In this document: piece after piece, positions 62,584 to 64,000 of the stretch | Numbering within the stretch: the stretch's first letter is position 1 | Layout of the letters: every line of letters starts with the position of its first letter | From: Shinisaurus crocodilurus | Taxonomy: Eukaryota; Chordata; Lepidosauria; Squamata; Shinisauridae | NCBI GenBank assembly: GCA_021292165.1 | Contig: CM037878.1 | Span: forward strand, 255,613,921 to 255,677,920 | Reading direction: 5' to 3' | Length of the DNA: 64,000 nt | Position numbers and translations under genes: made by a program | The notes under the pieces: model-generated | What the model saw: only the letters and a program-made list of their open reading frames with translations | Told to the model about the DNA's origin: nothing | Databases searched by the model: none

Positions 62584-64000
62584 AATAGAGGAGAGGCATT
62601 GTAAATATGTGTTTTTTAATTGCATGTCACAATTGGGGACTGACATTCTAGATCCACTCAACTTGCTATATATTTTTTTTATTTGATTTGCTTATTCAGT
62701 GGTACATCCCCCCCCCCAATATATGATATAGTAATGATGGACTGGATGGAGGTCAGAATCAATTCATACAAGTCTGTGTTTAGCTACCAAGATTACTTAA
62801 GGTACTAAATCAGAGCAGAGGACCCAACATTGCCTACTATGGACCACTACTTCTCATCAGAATTCAGAACTATGTGACCTTATTTAGGGTGTAATCATAT
62901 GGCCTCCTGACCTTGTCTGGGGAGCCATAGGATAGGTTGGGGTCCCCACTCTGACCTTGGGAATGCCTTCCAAGGTCACAGCAAGGACTCTGCCCATGGA
63001 GTGCCCTCCCCCCGCCCTCGCAGCCAGTGCTGTTCTTTCCACACCTCCTGGGCTCTTTGGAGCCGGGGGGGGGGTTCCGGGTGGGTGGGAAGAGCAAGGC
63101 ACTGCCATCGTCTGTGGAATCCAGGTGGTGCCTCAGCCTCTCCTCTTCATGAGGAGGGGAACAACATTTAGAAGGCTGAAAAATCGACCATCTAAATGTT
63201 TTGGAGGGCGAGGGGAGCATGGAGGCAATCCTAGCCGCCATGCTTCTCCCCCCTTCCATTGGATGCCTGTATTCCTCCGAGTTCAGAGGGTTACAGGCAC
63301 CCATATTGGATGGGGCTGCCCATTAAGTAATGAAGTAATTGTATAAATGCATTTAACTATACTCAGCAGTAATGAAACAGGGCTCTCAACATTGTGTGTG
63401 TGTGCTTATGCTTTTTTACTGTCTGTATCCTTTTGTGTAATGCAGGTTCTGGAATTATCTGGCTAAAGTTGTATATTTCATTTCTCAGCTGTGAAGCTCA
63501 CAAAATGAATTTCTAAAGCACTTCTGTCGAACTTTTCCTCTAGACACTTTGTTTTTTTATTCACAGAATTCTCTCTGGCTTAACACAGGAAAAGCTATAA
63601 GCAGCAGAACTGCATTATTCAGCTCTCTTCATCTCTAGATGTATTATTTAGCTTATCAACAGCATATTTGGGGCCTTAATCCAACAGAAAAGCTGGAGAA
63701 AAAACAAAGAGCTGAAGTTTCAGAATAGCTAAACTGATTGTTTCTAGGGCTTATGAGAACTAATCAAACTTGAAAAATGCATTGGATGAAATTGCAGCAG
63801 TTTCAAACTAAAAACAGTGCATACTTGTGGTGGTCACGTCTAAATCCTTGCCTGTCCTCACTTCATGTTTCTTTCATTTTGTTAAAAAATGGAATCCAAT
63901 ATATTGGTTCTGTCTTGTTTGGAGTTTTCTTTTTCCAGGTTGTAACTGGGAGATCACATTTTTCAGAGCAGGGTGGCAAGCTGAGAACAGCTATGAGCAC
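62584..64000. other. Unassigned DNA; repeat-free end of the window
   Basis: 62870-63300 is moderately GC-rich with no recognised motif in its frames. From about 63400 to the end the DNA is A/T-rich, complex and repeat-free, with TTATTCAG- and AATTATC-type motifs, so it may be conserved non-coding sequence. Confidence 0.35.

Noticed and set aside
62870..63346. Overlapping frames of 129-144 codons as a gene
   Set aside because: No start context, splice sites or domain were recognised, and opposite-strand frames are equally long, as expected for GC-rich DNA.

Overview
The window looks like 64 kb of non-coding DNA, intergenic or intronic, from a vertebrate, most probably a squamate reptile (lizard or snake). 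The evidence is the repeat content: a CR1 LINE with an octamer 3' tail, many L2-like LINE 3' fragments, at least two tRNA-derived SINE families, a 5S-rRNA-derived SINE, L1 tails, abundant short inverted-repeat DNA transposons of hAT and mariner type, and many (GT)n/(GA)n/(GATA)n microsatellites. I found no convincing host protein-coding exon, rRNA or functional tRNA gene. The species assignment is inference; the repeats are seen directly.

Layout. 1-18 kb: SINEs, an old CR1, L2 and L1 remnants, a hAT-like element carrying an L1 (1691-2408), and an inverted-repeat element holding a 921-bp solo LTR (11701-13362). 18.3-19.5 kb: repeat-free, A/T-rich DNA that is a candidate conserved non-coding element. 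20-31 kb: L2 remnants, tRNA-SINEs and a decayed second type of LINE (26538-28467, minus strand) with a reverse transcriptase and a terminal C2H2 finger. 31-35 kb: a possible LTR containing a 5S-SINE and an L2 tail, then another repeat-poor block. 35961-40083: a CR1 LINE with both frames open (ORF1 SGNH/GDSL type, ORF2 endonuclease plus reverse transcriptase) and a TTCTATGA-type tail; it sits inside an older A/T-rich transposon. 41-45 kb: a 177-nt pure purine tract and an old CR1 broken by a 5S-SINE, a hAT element and a tRNA-SINE. 45304-45686: an insertion built around a perfect 318-bp palindrome with 16-bp target-site duplications and hammerhead-ribozyme-like motifs. 46-51 kb: L2 with nested GC-rich and LTR-like insertions. 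51.4-53.5 kb and 62.6-64 kb: repeat-poor DNA. 53-62 kb: more of the same repeat families.

How the parts work together. The intact CR1 encodes the machinery for its own retrotransposition. The two 5S-derived SINE copies carry nearly the same 3' end as this CR1, which fits their being copied by it in trans. A tRNA-SINE family (five fuller copies) appears to share its 3' end with an older CR1 lineage, and a second tRNA-SINE family shares an L2-like end. The short hAT elements are flanked by 8-bp duplications, so a transposase supplied from elsewhere moved them. Many elements are nested, so the relative order of insertion can be read directly.
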